Below are positions 1-8,436 of a stretch of 34,867 bases of DNA, in pieces. The stretch is taken from assembly GCA_041912175.1 (NCBI GenBank), contig JAYRNN010000070.1, positions 1 to 34,867 of the forward strand, read 5' to 3'. Below the pieces are notes generated by a model. The model was not told the origin of the DNA and made no database searches. It worked only from the letters and a program-made list of their open reading frames with translations. Made by a program: the position numbers and the translations under genes. This DNA comes from CAZAGA01 sp041912175. GTDB lineage: Bacteria; Chloroflexota; Anaerolineae; Anaerolineales; UBA4823. Numbering within the stretch: position 1 is the stretch's first letter; the number at the start of each line of letters is the position of its first letter.

Positions 1-460
1 GCCCGGCAAGCCCTGGTATTTCACCGCCGGGACGGCATTTTCAAATCCCGACTTAATAATCTCCAACGCAACTGTTTCTGTTCAGCCGCCAGGTGAAATC
101 TTTGGGTCGGAACCGGGACACGATTGGTGCTATTATTTTGAAAAAGCCGAGTTGGCCCGCCAGCTTAATGATTGGAATAAAGTCGCTGAATTAGCCGACC
201 AGGCTTTGGCGACCGGTAAACAGATGACCGAGTTCAATGCCTTAGAGTGGATACCGTTTATTGAAGGGTTCGCTCGCACGGGACGCTGGCAGGAGGCCGA
301 AAAGTTAAGCCTCGACCTGTATGACGTCCATCCGAAAATGCGGCGGATGTTGTGCTCGCTGTGGGAGCGCGCCAAATCAGGAATTGACCTGACCTCAGAA
401 CAAGAACAAACCCTTACGCGTTTGGATCAAAGCCTGGTATGTTCTGCCAAAGATGACTAA
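1..460 (+). CDS. C-terminal part of GT-C-like membrane protein with TPR-like tail (copy 1, truncated by window edge)
   Basis: The frame is open from base 2 to the TAA at 458-460, so this is the last 152 codons of a longer gene that begins outside the window. The visible part is soluble and matches the C-terminal tails of the next two genes: a Trp-Cys-Tyr-Tyr-Phe-Glu-Lys-Ala motif at about bases 125-150, then two helix pairs that look like TPR units (ARQLNDW..., EGFARTGRWQEAEKLS...). By analogy with its neighbours the missing N-terminal part should be a multi-pass membrane domain. The stop codon overlaps the ATG of the next gene by 8 bases, implying translational coupling. The specific function is unknown; a role in surface glycan assembly is inferred from the paralogues and from the glycosyltransferase and aminotransferase downstream. 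Confidence 0.8.
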   Translation, partial: PGKPWYFTAGTAFSNPDLIISNATVSVQPPGEIFGSEPGHDWCYYFEKAELARQLNDWNKVAELADQALATGKQMTEFNALEWIPFIEGFARTGRWQEAEKLSLDLYDVHPKMRRMLCSLWERAKSGIDLTSEQEQTLTRLDQSLVCSAKDD

Positions 461-2546
461 ATCATCTCGATTTTCCAGCGATACTGCTGCAAATATATTA
501 ACCACGGCGCTCCCAAAAGCAGCGATTCCGTTGGCCCTGCTTTTTGCCTGTTTGCTGGCCTACGGCCCGCTTATCCTCCGGTTAGGTTTTTACTGGGATG
601 ATTGGCCCACGCTCTGGTTTCTCAACCGCTTTGGCCCATCTGTATTTACTTCCACCTATGGAATCGACCGCCCAGCCTTAGGCTGGCTATTCGCCGCTAC
701 CACCTGGTTGGTAGGCGAATCGCCGTTGGCCTGGCAGGTTTTCGGCATCCTGACCCGCTGGTTAGCGTGTGTAAGCTTGTGGACGATGTTGCGCGCAGTC
801 TGGCCGCAAAATGCAATTGAAACGGCTTGGGTGGCTTTCCTGTTTGCGGTATATCCAGGCTTCACGCAGCAACCGATCGCCTTTACTTACAGCGCTGACT
901 GGATCGCGATCGCTCTGTTCTTTTTTTCTTTCTGGCTGATGATTGTCGCCGTCCGAAAGCCCAAATGGGGCGTGCTGATGATTCTGGCCTCGCTACTGCT
1001 AGCAGCCTATGTCATGTTTGCCGACGAATATTATTTCGGATTAGAGCTCCTGCGCCCGGTCTTCCTGTGGATTGTGTTGGGTGAACGAGGGAAGAAATCA
1101 CGCTGGCGCCTCGGCCAAGTCGCTTTACGCTGGGCGCCTTACCTGGCGGTCATGGCAATCTTTCTTTATTGGCGGTTGGTCATTTTCGTTTCGCCGCGCG
1201 GGCAGGTACAGATTATCGAACAAATGGCAGAATACCCTGGAGCCAGCCTGCTCGCATTGGTGGTTAAGATCTTGACAGATATGTTTCAATCAAGCCTGGT
1301 CGCCTGGTCACAGATTCTTGATCTGCGTTATATCAAGAACTTGAATGGCATCTGGCTTCCCCTTTATGCAGTGCTAACAATTTTGGCGACATTATTAGCT
1401 GTGCTCTATTTCAAGAAAAGTGCTGAGAAGGCTAAAATCCAGGCGCAAGGCTCAGAGCCTTCAGACTCTCGCGTATGGGCACGCCAGGCAATCCTCATTG
1501 GCGTATATGCACTTTTTGTCGGCGGGTGGCCTTTCTGGGTTACCAATCTGCCCATTGAGCTATATTTTCCTTGGGACCGTTTCAACCTGGCGATGATGTT
1601 GGGGGCAAGTTTGCTATTGGCCGGCTTGATCGTGTGGTTGGCGCGCACTGCCTGGCAAAGAGCGCTGGTATTGGGTATTATTTTAGGCCTGGCGTTTGGA
1701 TTCCATTTTTACAACGCCGACCGCTACCGTCAAGATTGGAACCTTCAAAAGGAATTCTTTTGGCAGCTCACCTGGCGGGCTCCACAAATCCAGACGGGTA
1801 CTATACTGCTCACCGCAGATCTACCTTTTAGATATTACAGCGATAATTCCCTCACCGCTCCGCTCAACCTGACTTACGCGCCCGAAGAAACCTCGTTTAA
1901 TCTTCCCTACATCTTATTTAATGCTGAGTCGCGCTTGGGGGGATTTGCACTGACCGATCTTAAAAAAGGTCTCCCGATCAACCAACCGTATCGAACCGCG
2001 ATGTTTTCCGGGAACACGTCAAAAATGATCGTCCTTTTTTACGATCCACCGCGCTGCTTGAAAGTGATTGACCCATCCACCGACCTGCTGTTACCTAGAA
2101 AACCAATTTTTATCGGAGAAGCAGCGCCTTTATCCAATCCGAGCCTGATTGAATCCACCGGCGGGTCTGTGCGACCTCCAGAGGCTTTTTTTGGCTCGGA
2201 GCCACTGCCGAATTGGTGTTATTATTTCGAGAAGGCTGAACTGGCGCGCCAACTGAAGGACTGGCAAGAAGTGGCTCGCCTGGGAGATCTGGCTCTAGAA
2301 TTGCCTGTATCGATCAACCGTTCCAATGCTTCAGAGTTGATCACGTATATTCAAGGGTATGCGATGAATGGAGAATTGCAAAAGGCAGTGTCCTTAACGC
2401 GGCAGGCGGTACAATCAGATCCCAAATTAGCGGATATGCTTTGCCCGATCTGGTATGATATTCATCAATCGCAGAACGACCTACCTGAAGCGCAAAATGC
2501 TTACCAGGAAATCGTTAATGCCCTCGATTGCACATTCTCGCAGTAA
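453..2546 (+). CDS. GT-C-like multi-pass membrane protein with C-terminal TPR-like tail (copy 2)
   Basis: This is a 697-residue protein. About the first 440 residues are a series of hydrophobic segments, consistent with ten or more membrane helices. Just after the first helix comes an Asp-Asp-Trp motif (D49, D50, W51) in a predicted external loop; an acidic motif in this place is typical of GT-C polytopic glycosyltransferases that use lipid-phosphate sugar donors. A second motif shared with the next gene is EYYFGLELLRP...FLW near residues 190-210. The last third is soluble: a domain with PPRCLKVIDPS, then the WCYYFEKAELARQ motif near residue 587 and TPR-like helices. No named family was recognised with certainty. 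The ATG at 453 overlaps the upstream gene. Function as a glycosyltransferase is inferred; a membrane scaffold or ligase is the alternative. Confidence 0.8.
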   Translation: MTKSSRFSSDTAANILTTALPKAAIPLALLFACLLAYGPLILRLGFYWDDWPTLWFLNRFGPSVFTSTYGIDRPALGWLFAATTWLVGESPLAWQVFGILTRWLACVSLWTMLRAVWPQNAIETAWVAFLFAVYPGFTQQPIAFTYSADWIAIALFFFSFWLMIVAVRKPKWGVLMILASLLLAAYVMFADEYYFGLELLRPVFLWIVLGERGKKSRWRLGQVALRWAPYLAVMAIFLYWRLVIFVSPRGQVQIIEQMAEYPGASLLALVVKILTDMFQSSLVAWSQILDLRYIKNLNGIWLPLYAVLTILATLLAVLYFKKSAEKAKIQAQGSEPSDSRVWARQAILIGVYALFVGGWPFWVTNLPIELYFPWDRFNLAMMLGASLLLAGLIVWLARTAWQRALVLGIILGLAFGFHFYNADRYRQDWNLQKEFFWQLTWRAPQIQTGTILLTADLPFRYYSDNSLTAPLNLTYAPEETSFNLPYILFNAESRLGGFALTDLKKGLPINQPYRTAMFSGNTSKMIVLFYDPPRCLKVIDPSTDLLLPRKPIFIGEAAPLSNPSLIESTGGSVRPPEAFFGSEPLPNWCYYFEKAELARQLKDWQEVARLGDLALELPVSINRSNASELITYIQGYAMNGELQKAVSLTRQAVQSDPKLADMLCPIWYDIHQSQNDLPEAQNAYQEIVNALDCTFSQ

Positions 2547-2576
2547 TTTGCATTCTTAAATACACAAGGTTAAAGT

Positions 2577-4628
2577 ATGCGGAAATTGTCATTTAACGCC
2601 TGGACGATCCCCTTCGCTCTGCTCATGATCATTATATTGGGTTTTGGACTGTTCATCCGAGGGTTGGGTTTTTTTCAGGATGATTGGTACCTGGCATGGA
2701 TGGGACATCATTACGGACCTCAGATCTATATCTCGTTTTTTAGCGACTCACGCCCTTTCCTGGCCATGAGCTACATGCTTACCACGAAGTTGATTGGCAC
2801 TTCCACTTTGGCCTGGCAGATTTTCAACCTGGCAATGAAGTGGCTGGCTGTGCTGGCAGCCTGGTGGGCGCTGCGCTTATTATGGCCCATGCGAATTAAG
2901 GAGGTCACCTGGATAGCCATTCTGTTGGCAATCTACCCGGGTTTCAAACAACATTATTTGGCTGTGGTGTATAGCAATGTTTACCTTGCCCTGGCAGCTT
3001 TCTTTTTTTCATTAGGCGCCATGCTGTTGGCAATTCGCCAGCCGCGTTGGAGGTGGCCTTTAACCGCGCTGGCGCTGCTTGCTGCGGTGTTTAACCTGGT
3101 TACGACGGAATATTTCTTTGGCCTGGAGCTTTTTCGCCCGATCTTCCTCTGGATGATTCTTGGTGAACAAACGCGGATTTGGCGCAAGCGCGTGCGTTTG
3201 ACCTTCCTTTACTGGGCGCCTTACCTTGCAGCCACAGCAGCCTTTTTAATCTGGCGAGTATTCTTTTTTACCTCGTATATGTATGGCGCCGAGCTGGCTA
3301 CAAACCTCAATCAAAATCCGCTGGTAACCGTTCAAAATATTTTCCAGATTCTCATCCAGGATGCGTTGGAAGCAAATTTATTCGCCTGGTTGCAGACTTT
3401 AGATTTTGCGAAGTCGGTTTATCCAACGCTGCGTCCTTTCTTGATCAATTGGGGAATTGTAATTCTAAGCGGAGCTTTGGTTGCATTCTACTTGTTACGC
3501 TTGAGAACTACACCTCAGCAATCTCAGCCGACAGCCTACGATCCATCCATTCAGTCAACCCCGGACGAGGATCAAGCAAAGCAAAAGAAGGACAATTTCA
3601 GCCTGCAAGCTATTTTCCTGGGGATTTATTCGGTACTGATCGTCGGGTGGCCTTATTGGTATGCCGGTTTGCAAATTGATCTGAATAACGGAGCAGATCG
3701 CTTCACCATGGCTTATATGTTTGGGTCAGCCATCTTGATCGTGGGCCTGCTCGATTTACTGATCAAACGTGATCGAGCCAAAATTATCATCGTGAGCATT
3801 CTGGTCGGTGCAGCGGTATTATTTCAGATTAAGAATGCTCAGGCCTATCAGCATACCCACAATGTCCAGGCCGCCCTTTTTCGCGACCTGGTCTGGCGAG
3901 CGCCCGGCCTGAAACCCGGCGCCAAACTGCTCATCAATGATGTGCCCGTCGATTTTACAGGCAACGCATCGATGAATGCAGCCATGAACTGGGTATATGC
4001 CCCAGATGAGCGCAATAGCGATAGCTCGTACCGGCTGTTTTACCTACCTTTCAAACTAGGCAGCGAAGATTTACCCGATTTAGGCGTTGGAAGCCACACT
4101 GCAGGGAGCGTTGTCGCCTTTTACGAACCGCCCGGGTGTGTGCAGGTAATTGATCCCAGCGTCCACAATGGCCTACCCAGGCTGAGCGAGTCGATTTCTG
4201 AGGCAATCCCACTTTCCGATCTCAGGCAGATACAAGTCGAGAGCCAAATACCCTTGGGAAACTACCGCAAGCTATTTGGTAAGGAGCCAAAGGAAGATTG
4301 GTGTTATTATTTTGAGAAAGCTGACCTGGCACGCCAGATCGGTGATTGGGAAAGAATTGTCACGTTGGGCGACCAGGCTTTTCAGGCGAATCTGAAGCCG
4401 TATGACAAGTTCTCAACGGAGCTACTGCCGTTCATCGAAGGATATGGCCGCCTGGAGCGCTGGCAAGATGCGTTTCGGTTGAGTGAGGCTGCTATAAAGG
4501 ATATACCTGCCCTGGAAGGTACGTTGTGTAATGTCTGGAAGCGCATTTCGCTCAACACTCCGCAAAATCCAGAAAAAGATCAGACGATCAAGCAAATTAA
4601 GAAATTACTCAATTGCTCATTACCTTAA
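2577..4628 (+). CDS. GT-C-like multi-pass membrane protein with C-terminal TPR-like tail (copy 3)
   Basis: This 683-residue paralogue of the preceding gene starts 30 bases after its stop. It has the same architecture: a first membrane helix, then Asp-Asp-Trp (D35, D36, W37), many further hydrophobic segments, EYFFGLELFRP...FLW in the middle, a soluble region with PPGCVQVIDPS, and the WCYYFEKADLARQ motif followed by TPR-like helices. The copies are clearly diverged, so the duplication is not recent; conserved residues cluster in the loop motif, the mid-protein motif and the tail. A charged, Gln/Lys/Asp-rich cytoplasmic loop lies near residues 315-340. The likely role is transfer of sugars or processing of a lipid-linked glycan on the outer face of the membrane, from the GT-C-like topology and the glycan genes that follow. 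No experimentally known homologue was recognised. Confidence 0.8.
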   Translation: MRKLSFNAWTIPFALLMIIILGFGLFIRGLGFFQDDWYLAWMGHHYGPQIYISFFSDSRPFLAMSYMLTTKLIGTSTLAWQIFNLAMKWLAVLAAWWALRLLWPMRIKEVTWIAILLAIYPGFKQHYLAVVYSNVYLALAAFFFSLGAMLLAIRQPRWRWPLTALALLAAVFNLVTTEYFFGLELFRPIFLWMILGEQTRIWRKRVRLTFLYWAPYLAATAAFLIWRVFFFTSYMYGAELATNLNQNPLVTVQNIFQILIQDALEANLFAWLQTLDFAKSVYPTLRPFLINWGIVILSGALVAFYLLRLRTTPQQSQPTAYDPSIQSTPDEDQAKQKKDNFSLQAIFLGIYSVLIVGWPYWYAGLQIDLNNGADRFTMAYMFGSAILIVGLLDLLIKRDRAKIIIVSILVGAAVLFQIKNAQAYQHTHNVQAALFRDLVWRAPGLKPGAKLLINDVPVDFTGNASMNAAMNWVYAPDERNSDSSYRLFYLPFKLGSEDLPDLGVGSHTAGSVVAFYEPPGCVQVIDPSVHNGLPRLSESISEAIPLSDLRQIQVESQIPLGNYRKLFGKEPKEDWCYYFEKADLARQIGDWERIVTLGDQAFQANLKPYDKFSTELLPFIEGYGRLERWQDAFRLSEAAIKDIPALEGTLCNVWKRISLNTPQNPEKDQTIKQIKKLLNCSLP

Positions 4629-4697
4629 GTTATGAACAGCCCATTTATTCGGCCTAAGCCATCTTGGCGCACTTTGCTCAGTTATTTTTGAGGATCG

Positions 4698-5630
4698 ATG
4701 AATTCTGAAATTATCCCTGAAGGAATTTCTGTAGTTATCCCGGTATATAACAGCGCCGAGACTTTGGAGGAGCTAACCACGCGCCTGGAGCGTGTTCTGC
4801 CTGGCCTGTGCCAGAAATTCGAACTTATCTTCGTGAACGACGGCAGCCGCGATCAGAGTTGGGAGAAAATCAATTCCCTTGTCAGCCGGTATACGTGGGT
4901 GCACGGTTTCAATCTGATGCGAAACTACGGGCAGCACAACGCCTTATTGTGCGGCATCCGGGCGGCCAGCTATCCAATCACGGTCACCATGGATGATGAC
5001 CTTCAGCACCCACCGGAGGAGATTCACAAGCTGCTCGAGCAACTGTCTCAGGGAAATGATGTCGTATACGGCGTCCCGGCTAAAATGCCACATTCCTGGT
5101 GGCGGAACGCTTTTTCATACCTAATGAAACGCTTTCTCTTCATAGCGATGGGTATAAAAAACGTGAGGGATTTTGCGGCCTTTCGGGCTTTCCGCACCCA
5201 ATTGCGGACGGCGTTCACAAATTATCAAAACCCTAACGTAATCCTGGACGTGCTGCTCTCCTGGGGCACAGCGCGCTTTACCACTGTGGTCGTCGATGAA
5301 ATACCGCGTCCGTTCGGCCGCTCAAATTATAATTTCTTCAAATTGTTTCAATACACCATGGTAGTTTTGACGGGCTTCAGCACGCTGCCGCTAAGAATTG
5401 CCAGTTTGATTGGCTTCCTCTTCACCCTCTTTGGGATCGCGATCTTTCTTTTCGTGCTGGTAACATATTTTATAGATGGGAGCGTACCGGGCTTTCCTTT
5501 CCTCACATCGATCATCGTCTTGTTTAGCGGCACCCAGTTATTTGCCTTGGGACTGATTGGAGAGTACCTGGCACGAATATTTGACAAAAGCATGGATCGA
5601 CCTGCTTACGTGATCGAATCAACGATCTAA
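4698..5630 (+). CDS. Family 2 polyprenyl-phosphate glycosyltransferase (GtrB/ArnC/DPM1-like)
   Basis: This 310-residue protein has an N-terminal GT-A fold and two C-terminal membrane helices. Visible motifs are the start of the fold (VVIPVYNSAETL, residues 12-23), the VNDGSRD nucleotide-binding segment (46-52), and the metal-binding Asp triplet in MDDDLQHPP (98-106). An RSNY segment near 213 corresponds to the G-K-S-K-Y region of bactoprenol glucosyl- and mannosyltransferases. The hydrophobic stretches around 232-262 and 268-297 match the paired C-terminal helices of GtrB and ArnC. Such enzymes move a sugar from a nucleotide donor to polyprenyl phosphate on the inner membrane face, making the donor that GT-C enzymes use outside. 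That fits the GT-C-like proteins immediately upstream. The transferred sugar cannot be told from sequence. A GAGG ribosome site precedes the ATG. Confidence 0.9.
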   Translation: MNSEIIPEGISVVIPVYNSAETLEELTTRLERVLPGLCQKFELIFVNDGSRDQSWEKINSLVSRYTWVHGFNLMRNYGQHNALLCGIRAASYPITVTMDDDLQHPPEEIHKLLEQLSQGNDVVYGVPAKMPHSWWRNAFSYLMKRFLFIAMGIKNVRDFAAFRAFRTQLRTAFTNYQNPNVILDVLLSWGTARFTTVVVDEIPRPFGRSNYNFFKLFQYTMVVLTGFSTLPLRIASLIGFLFTLFGIAIFLFVLVTYFIDGSVPGFPFLTSIIVLFSGTQLFALGLIGEYLARIFDKSMDRPAYVIESTI

Positions 5631-5651
5631 AACAAAAGGTATAAACTTGTG

Positions 5652-6806
5652 ATGTCAAACTATCGAATTGATTTCAATAAACCCACTCTGACAGGCAATG
5701 AATTTCAATATATCCAACAAGCCATAGAAAACCGCCATATCTCAGGAGATGGATACTTCACGAAACGCTGCCATGCCTTCTTGGAAGAAGAAATTGGCGT
5801 TTCGAAAGCACTGCTGACCACCTCGTGCACACATGCGCTGGAGATGGCGGCCTTATTACTCGATATCCAGCCAGGAGACGAATTTATTGTCCCATCCTTC
5901 ACCTTCGTATCCACAGTTAACGCCTTCGTTCTGCGTGGAGCAAGGCCAGTCTTCATCGATATTCGTCCAGACACACTAAATTTCGATGAAACTCGATTAG
6001 AAGGCTTGATTACACCTCGCACCAAAGCCATTATTGTTGTACATTACGCTGGCGTAGGCTGCGAAATGGATTCTATCCTGGACCTGGCACAGAAATACAG
6101 CATCCCGGTCATCGAAGACAATGCCCATGGGCTATTCGGTAGATACAAGGGACGGAACCTGGGAACCTTCGGCTGCCTGGCTACACAAAGCTTTCACGAA
6201 ACCAAGAACATCACTTGCGGTGAAGGCGGAGCATTATTGATTAATGACCCGGGCTTGATCGAACGGGCTGAAATAATGCGCGAGAAAGGCACCAACCGCA
6301 GCCGCTTTTTCCGCGGCCAGGTGGACAAATACACATGGGTGGATATTGGCTCCAGCTACCTGCCCTCTGATATCCTGGCTGCAGTCTTGTTTGCGCAACT
6401 AGAAGCAAAAGATCAGATTCAGTCCCATCGTAAACGCATCTGGGAATATTATGATGAACGCCTGGCTGCCTGGGCGGCTGCCAGCGGCGTGCGATTACCG
6501 ATCGTACCACAGCACTGCGAGCAACCTTATCACATGTATTACCTTCTAACGCCAACATTAGAGTACCGCCAGGCGTTGATTGCCTATTTAAAATCATTTG
6601 GGATCCTCACGGTGTTCCATTACTTGCCTCTGCATCTTTCTGACATGGGGCTTAAATTTGGTGGAAAACCTGGCGATTGTCCGATCACAGAACGTGTGAG
6701 TGACCAGTTACTTCGCCTGCCGTTTTACCATACATTAACTGAAAGCGAGCAGGGTGAGGTGGTAGAGGCGCTCCAGAATTTCGATAGCGGACAGTTCACT
6801 CGATGA
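5652..6806 (+). CDS. wecE: dTDP-4-amino-4,6-dideoxygalactose transaminase (WecE/RffA family)
   Basis: This DegT/DnrJ/EryC1/StrS aminotransferase resembles E. coli WecE along its whole length. Shared stretches include EMAALLLDIQPGDE, NAFVLRGARP, the PLP lysine in SFHETKN, IMREKGTNRSRFFRGQ, DKYTWVDIGSSYLPSD and the C-terminal VFHYLPLH. The known WecE reaction is PLP-dependent transfer of an amino group from glutamate to TDP-4-keto-6-deoxyglucose, giving TDP-Fuc4N for surface polysaccharides. An ATG at 5652 and a GTG at 5649 are both possible starts behind AAGG at 5636-5639; the ATG is chosen here. The other TDP-sugar genes are not in the window, so the substrate must be supplied from elsewhere. 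Its 3' end overlaps ruvX by 4 bases (ATGA), so the glycan locus and the housekeeping genes probably share a transcript. Confidence 0.9.
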   Translation: MSNYRIDFNKPTLTGNEFQYIQQAIENRHISGDGYFTKRCHAFLEEEIGVSKALLTTSCTHALEMAALLLDIQPGDEFIVPSFTFVSTVNAFVLRGARPVFIDIRPDTLNFDETRLEGLITPRTKAIIVVHYAGVGCEMDSILDLAQKYSIPVIEDNAHGLFGRYKGRNLGTFGCLATQSFHETKNITCGEGGALLINDPGLIERAEIMREKGTNRSRFFRGQVDKYTWVDIGSSYLPSDILAAVLFAQLEAKDQIQSHRKRIWEYYDERLAAWAAASGVRLPIVPQHCEQPYHMYYLLTPTLEYRQALIAYLKSFGILTVFHYLPLHLSDMGLKFGGKPGDCPITERVSDQLLRLPFYHTLTESEQGEVVEALQNFDSGQFTR

Positions 6807-7228
6807 GAATCCTGGCCATCGACCCTGGCGAGAAACGCCTGGGGATTGCTGTCAGCGATCCGACAGGTACAATTGCCAATCCCTTGACGGTGATCCAACA
6901 CTGCTCCCGCGCTTTAGACGCTGCCCAGATCGCCCAAATCGCCGTTGAATATGGAGTAGGCCTGATCGTCGTTGGGCAGGCTTTGGACGTGGAGGGCCAG
7001 GCCACTCCCCAGGGGAGACGAGCCGCACGACTGGCTGAAGCCATCAGCCAACAAACAACCCTTCCCGTACAATTATGGGATGAAAGCGGCAGCACCCGGG
7101 TAGCCCAGAGCGCGCGCCGGTCGATGGGCGTCTCACGCCACAAACGGCAGGGGCATCTGGATGAAATCGCTGCTACGGTTATCTTGCAAAACTACCTTGA
7201 CTCAAAATTCTTAAAAAAAGAATCTTAG
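6803..7228 (+). CDS. ruvX: Putative pre-16S rRNA nuclease / Holliday junction resolvase (YqgF/RuvX)
   Basis: This 141-residue RNase H-fold protein has the usual length for the family. The first catalytic Asp is D7 in ILAIDPGEKRLGIAVSD, WDESGST (92-98) is the second acidic motif, and HLDEIAATVILQNYL near the C-terminus carries the last acidic residue. The usual VGLP strand reads VGQA here, a modest deviation. YqgF proteins mature the 5' end of 16S rRNA; they were first annotated as resolvases. The gene overlaps the end of wecE by 4 bases and is followed 23 bases later by mltG, a pairing common in bacteria. Confidence 0.92.
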   Translation: MRILAIDPGEKRLGIAVSDPTGTIANPLTVIQHCSRALDAAQIAQIAVEYGVGLIVVGQALDVEGQATPQGRRAARLAEAISQQTTLPVQLWDESGSTRVAQSARRSMGVSRHKRQGHLDEIAATVILQNYLDSKFLKKES

Positions 7229-7251
7229 GACCGGTTTTACAGCTTATTATC

Positions 7252-8391
7252 ATGAAAAATAATCGTGCGCTAAGCGTGTTTTTTATTATCTTCATCGTTG
7301 GGGGCTTATGCTTGACGGCTGGATTAGCCGCTTGGGGTATTTCAAACCTGCCACAGTGGGCTGAAGGACAGTTTGGCCCGTCCGCCGCCGGCCTGGACAG
7401 GGTTCAACAGATATACCTGTCGGCGCAATTACTGAGGCAGACAAACGATCTCAAACAGCCAACCGACCCTGGAGGCGAAAATCTGCCTTTCCGGGTCGAA
7501 TTTGGAGAACCGACGGCTTCGATTACCGGCCGTTTGGCGCAAGATGGTTTGATCTCTAATGCAGCCGCGCTGCAAAATTACCTGGTTTACGCCGGGCTCG
7601 ACACAACCATCCAGGCTGGAGATTACCAACTTAGCCCACGTATGAGCCCACTAGAAATAGCCCATACACTTCAAGACGCCACACCTAGCGAGGTTACTTT
7701 TAATGTTTTGCCTGGTTGGCGCATGGAAGAAATCGCCGTCGCATTACCCACCTCAGGCTTAGCTTTTACTCCAGAAGAATTCTTGAAAGCCGCTGCAGCC
7801 TCGAATCAGAATAGTCCGATCTACTCAGAGCTGCCAGACGGTGCATCACTGGAAGGTTTTTTGTTCCCAAGTAGTTACCAGGTGAAGCGCAACATTACCC
7901 CCGAAGCATTTGTAAACTTGCTGATGGAAAGTTTCCTTGCGAATATTAGCAATGATTTGCGCCAGGGGTTTGAACGACAACGGCTGAGTCTTTTTCAAGC
8001 GGTTACCCTGGCTTCCATCGTCCAGCGTGAAGCTATTAATGAAGAAGAAATGCCCATGATCGCCTCAGTTTTCCTAAACCGCCTGCAGGCCGGGATGAAG
8101 CTTGATGCAGATCCAACGGTGCAGTATGCGATTGGATATAATTCAAATCAAAATACCTGGTGGACCAATCCTCTCAGCACAGAAGATTTACAAATTAATT
8201 CTCCCTATAACACGTATTTGAATTGGAATCTTCCACCTGGCCCAATCTCTGCTCCAGAATTGAAGGCGCTCCAGGCAGTCGCCTTTCCGGCGCAGACGCC
8301 TTATTATTTCTTCCGAGCGGCCTGTGATGGCTCTGGCAGACATTTGTTTGCTGAAACTTTAGAACAGCAGGTACAGAACGCCTGCCCATGA
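7252..8391 (+). CDS. mltG: Endolytic murein transglycosylase MltG (YceG-like)
   Basis: This 379-residue protein has one N-terminal membrane anchor (residues 8-30) and an external YceG domain. The diagnostic segment near residue 255 reads ASIVQREA, followed by IASVFLNRLQAGMKLDADPTV and later SPYNTY...LPPGPISAPE. MltG cleaves nascent glycan strands next to the membrane and so sets their length. In E. coli the equivalent of the first motif is ASIVEKE; the first Glu is Gln here and the second Glu is kept. Which of the two is catalytic cannot be settled from this sequence alone. The LysM-like middle region of the family (VLPGWRMEEIAVAL) is present. The gene is transcribed with ruvX. Confidence 0.92.
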   Translation: MKNNRALSVFFIIFIVGGLCLTAGLAAWGISNLPQWAEGQFGPSAAGLDRVQQIYLSAQLLRQTNDLKQPTDPGGENLPFRVEFGEPTASITGRLAQDGLISNAAALQNYLVYAGLDTTIQAGDYQLSPRMSPLEIAHTLQDATPSEVTFNVLPGWRMEEIAVALPTSGLAFTPEEFLKAAAASNQNSPIYSELPDGASLEGFLFPSSYQVKRNITPEAFVNLLMESFLANISNDLRQGFERQRLSLFQAVTLASIVQREAINEEEMPMIASVFLNRLQAGMKLDADPTVQYAIGYNSNQNTWWTNPLSTEDLQINSPYNTYLNWNLPPGPISAPELKALQAVAFPAQTPYYFFRAACDGSGRHLFAETLEQQVQNACP

Positions 8392-8436
8392 TTTCACGTT
8401 AGTGGTATTTCTGGTAGATAATTCTTGGAGGTAAAA

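Noticed and set aside
3179..3679. 166-codon frame inside the third GT-C-like gene
   Set aside because: It is an out-of-frame shadow of a clear membrane protein, with no recognisable motif or ribosome site.
4632..4691. 19-codon frame between the third GT-C-like gene and the GT2 gene
   Set aside because: It could be a leader peptide or a gene remnant, but the ribosome site is weak and it is too short to judge alone.
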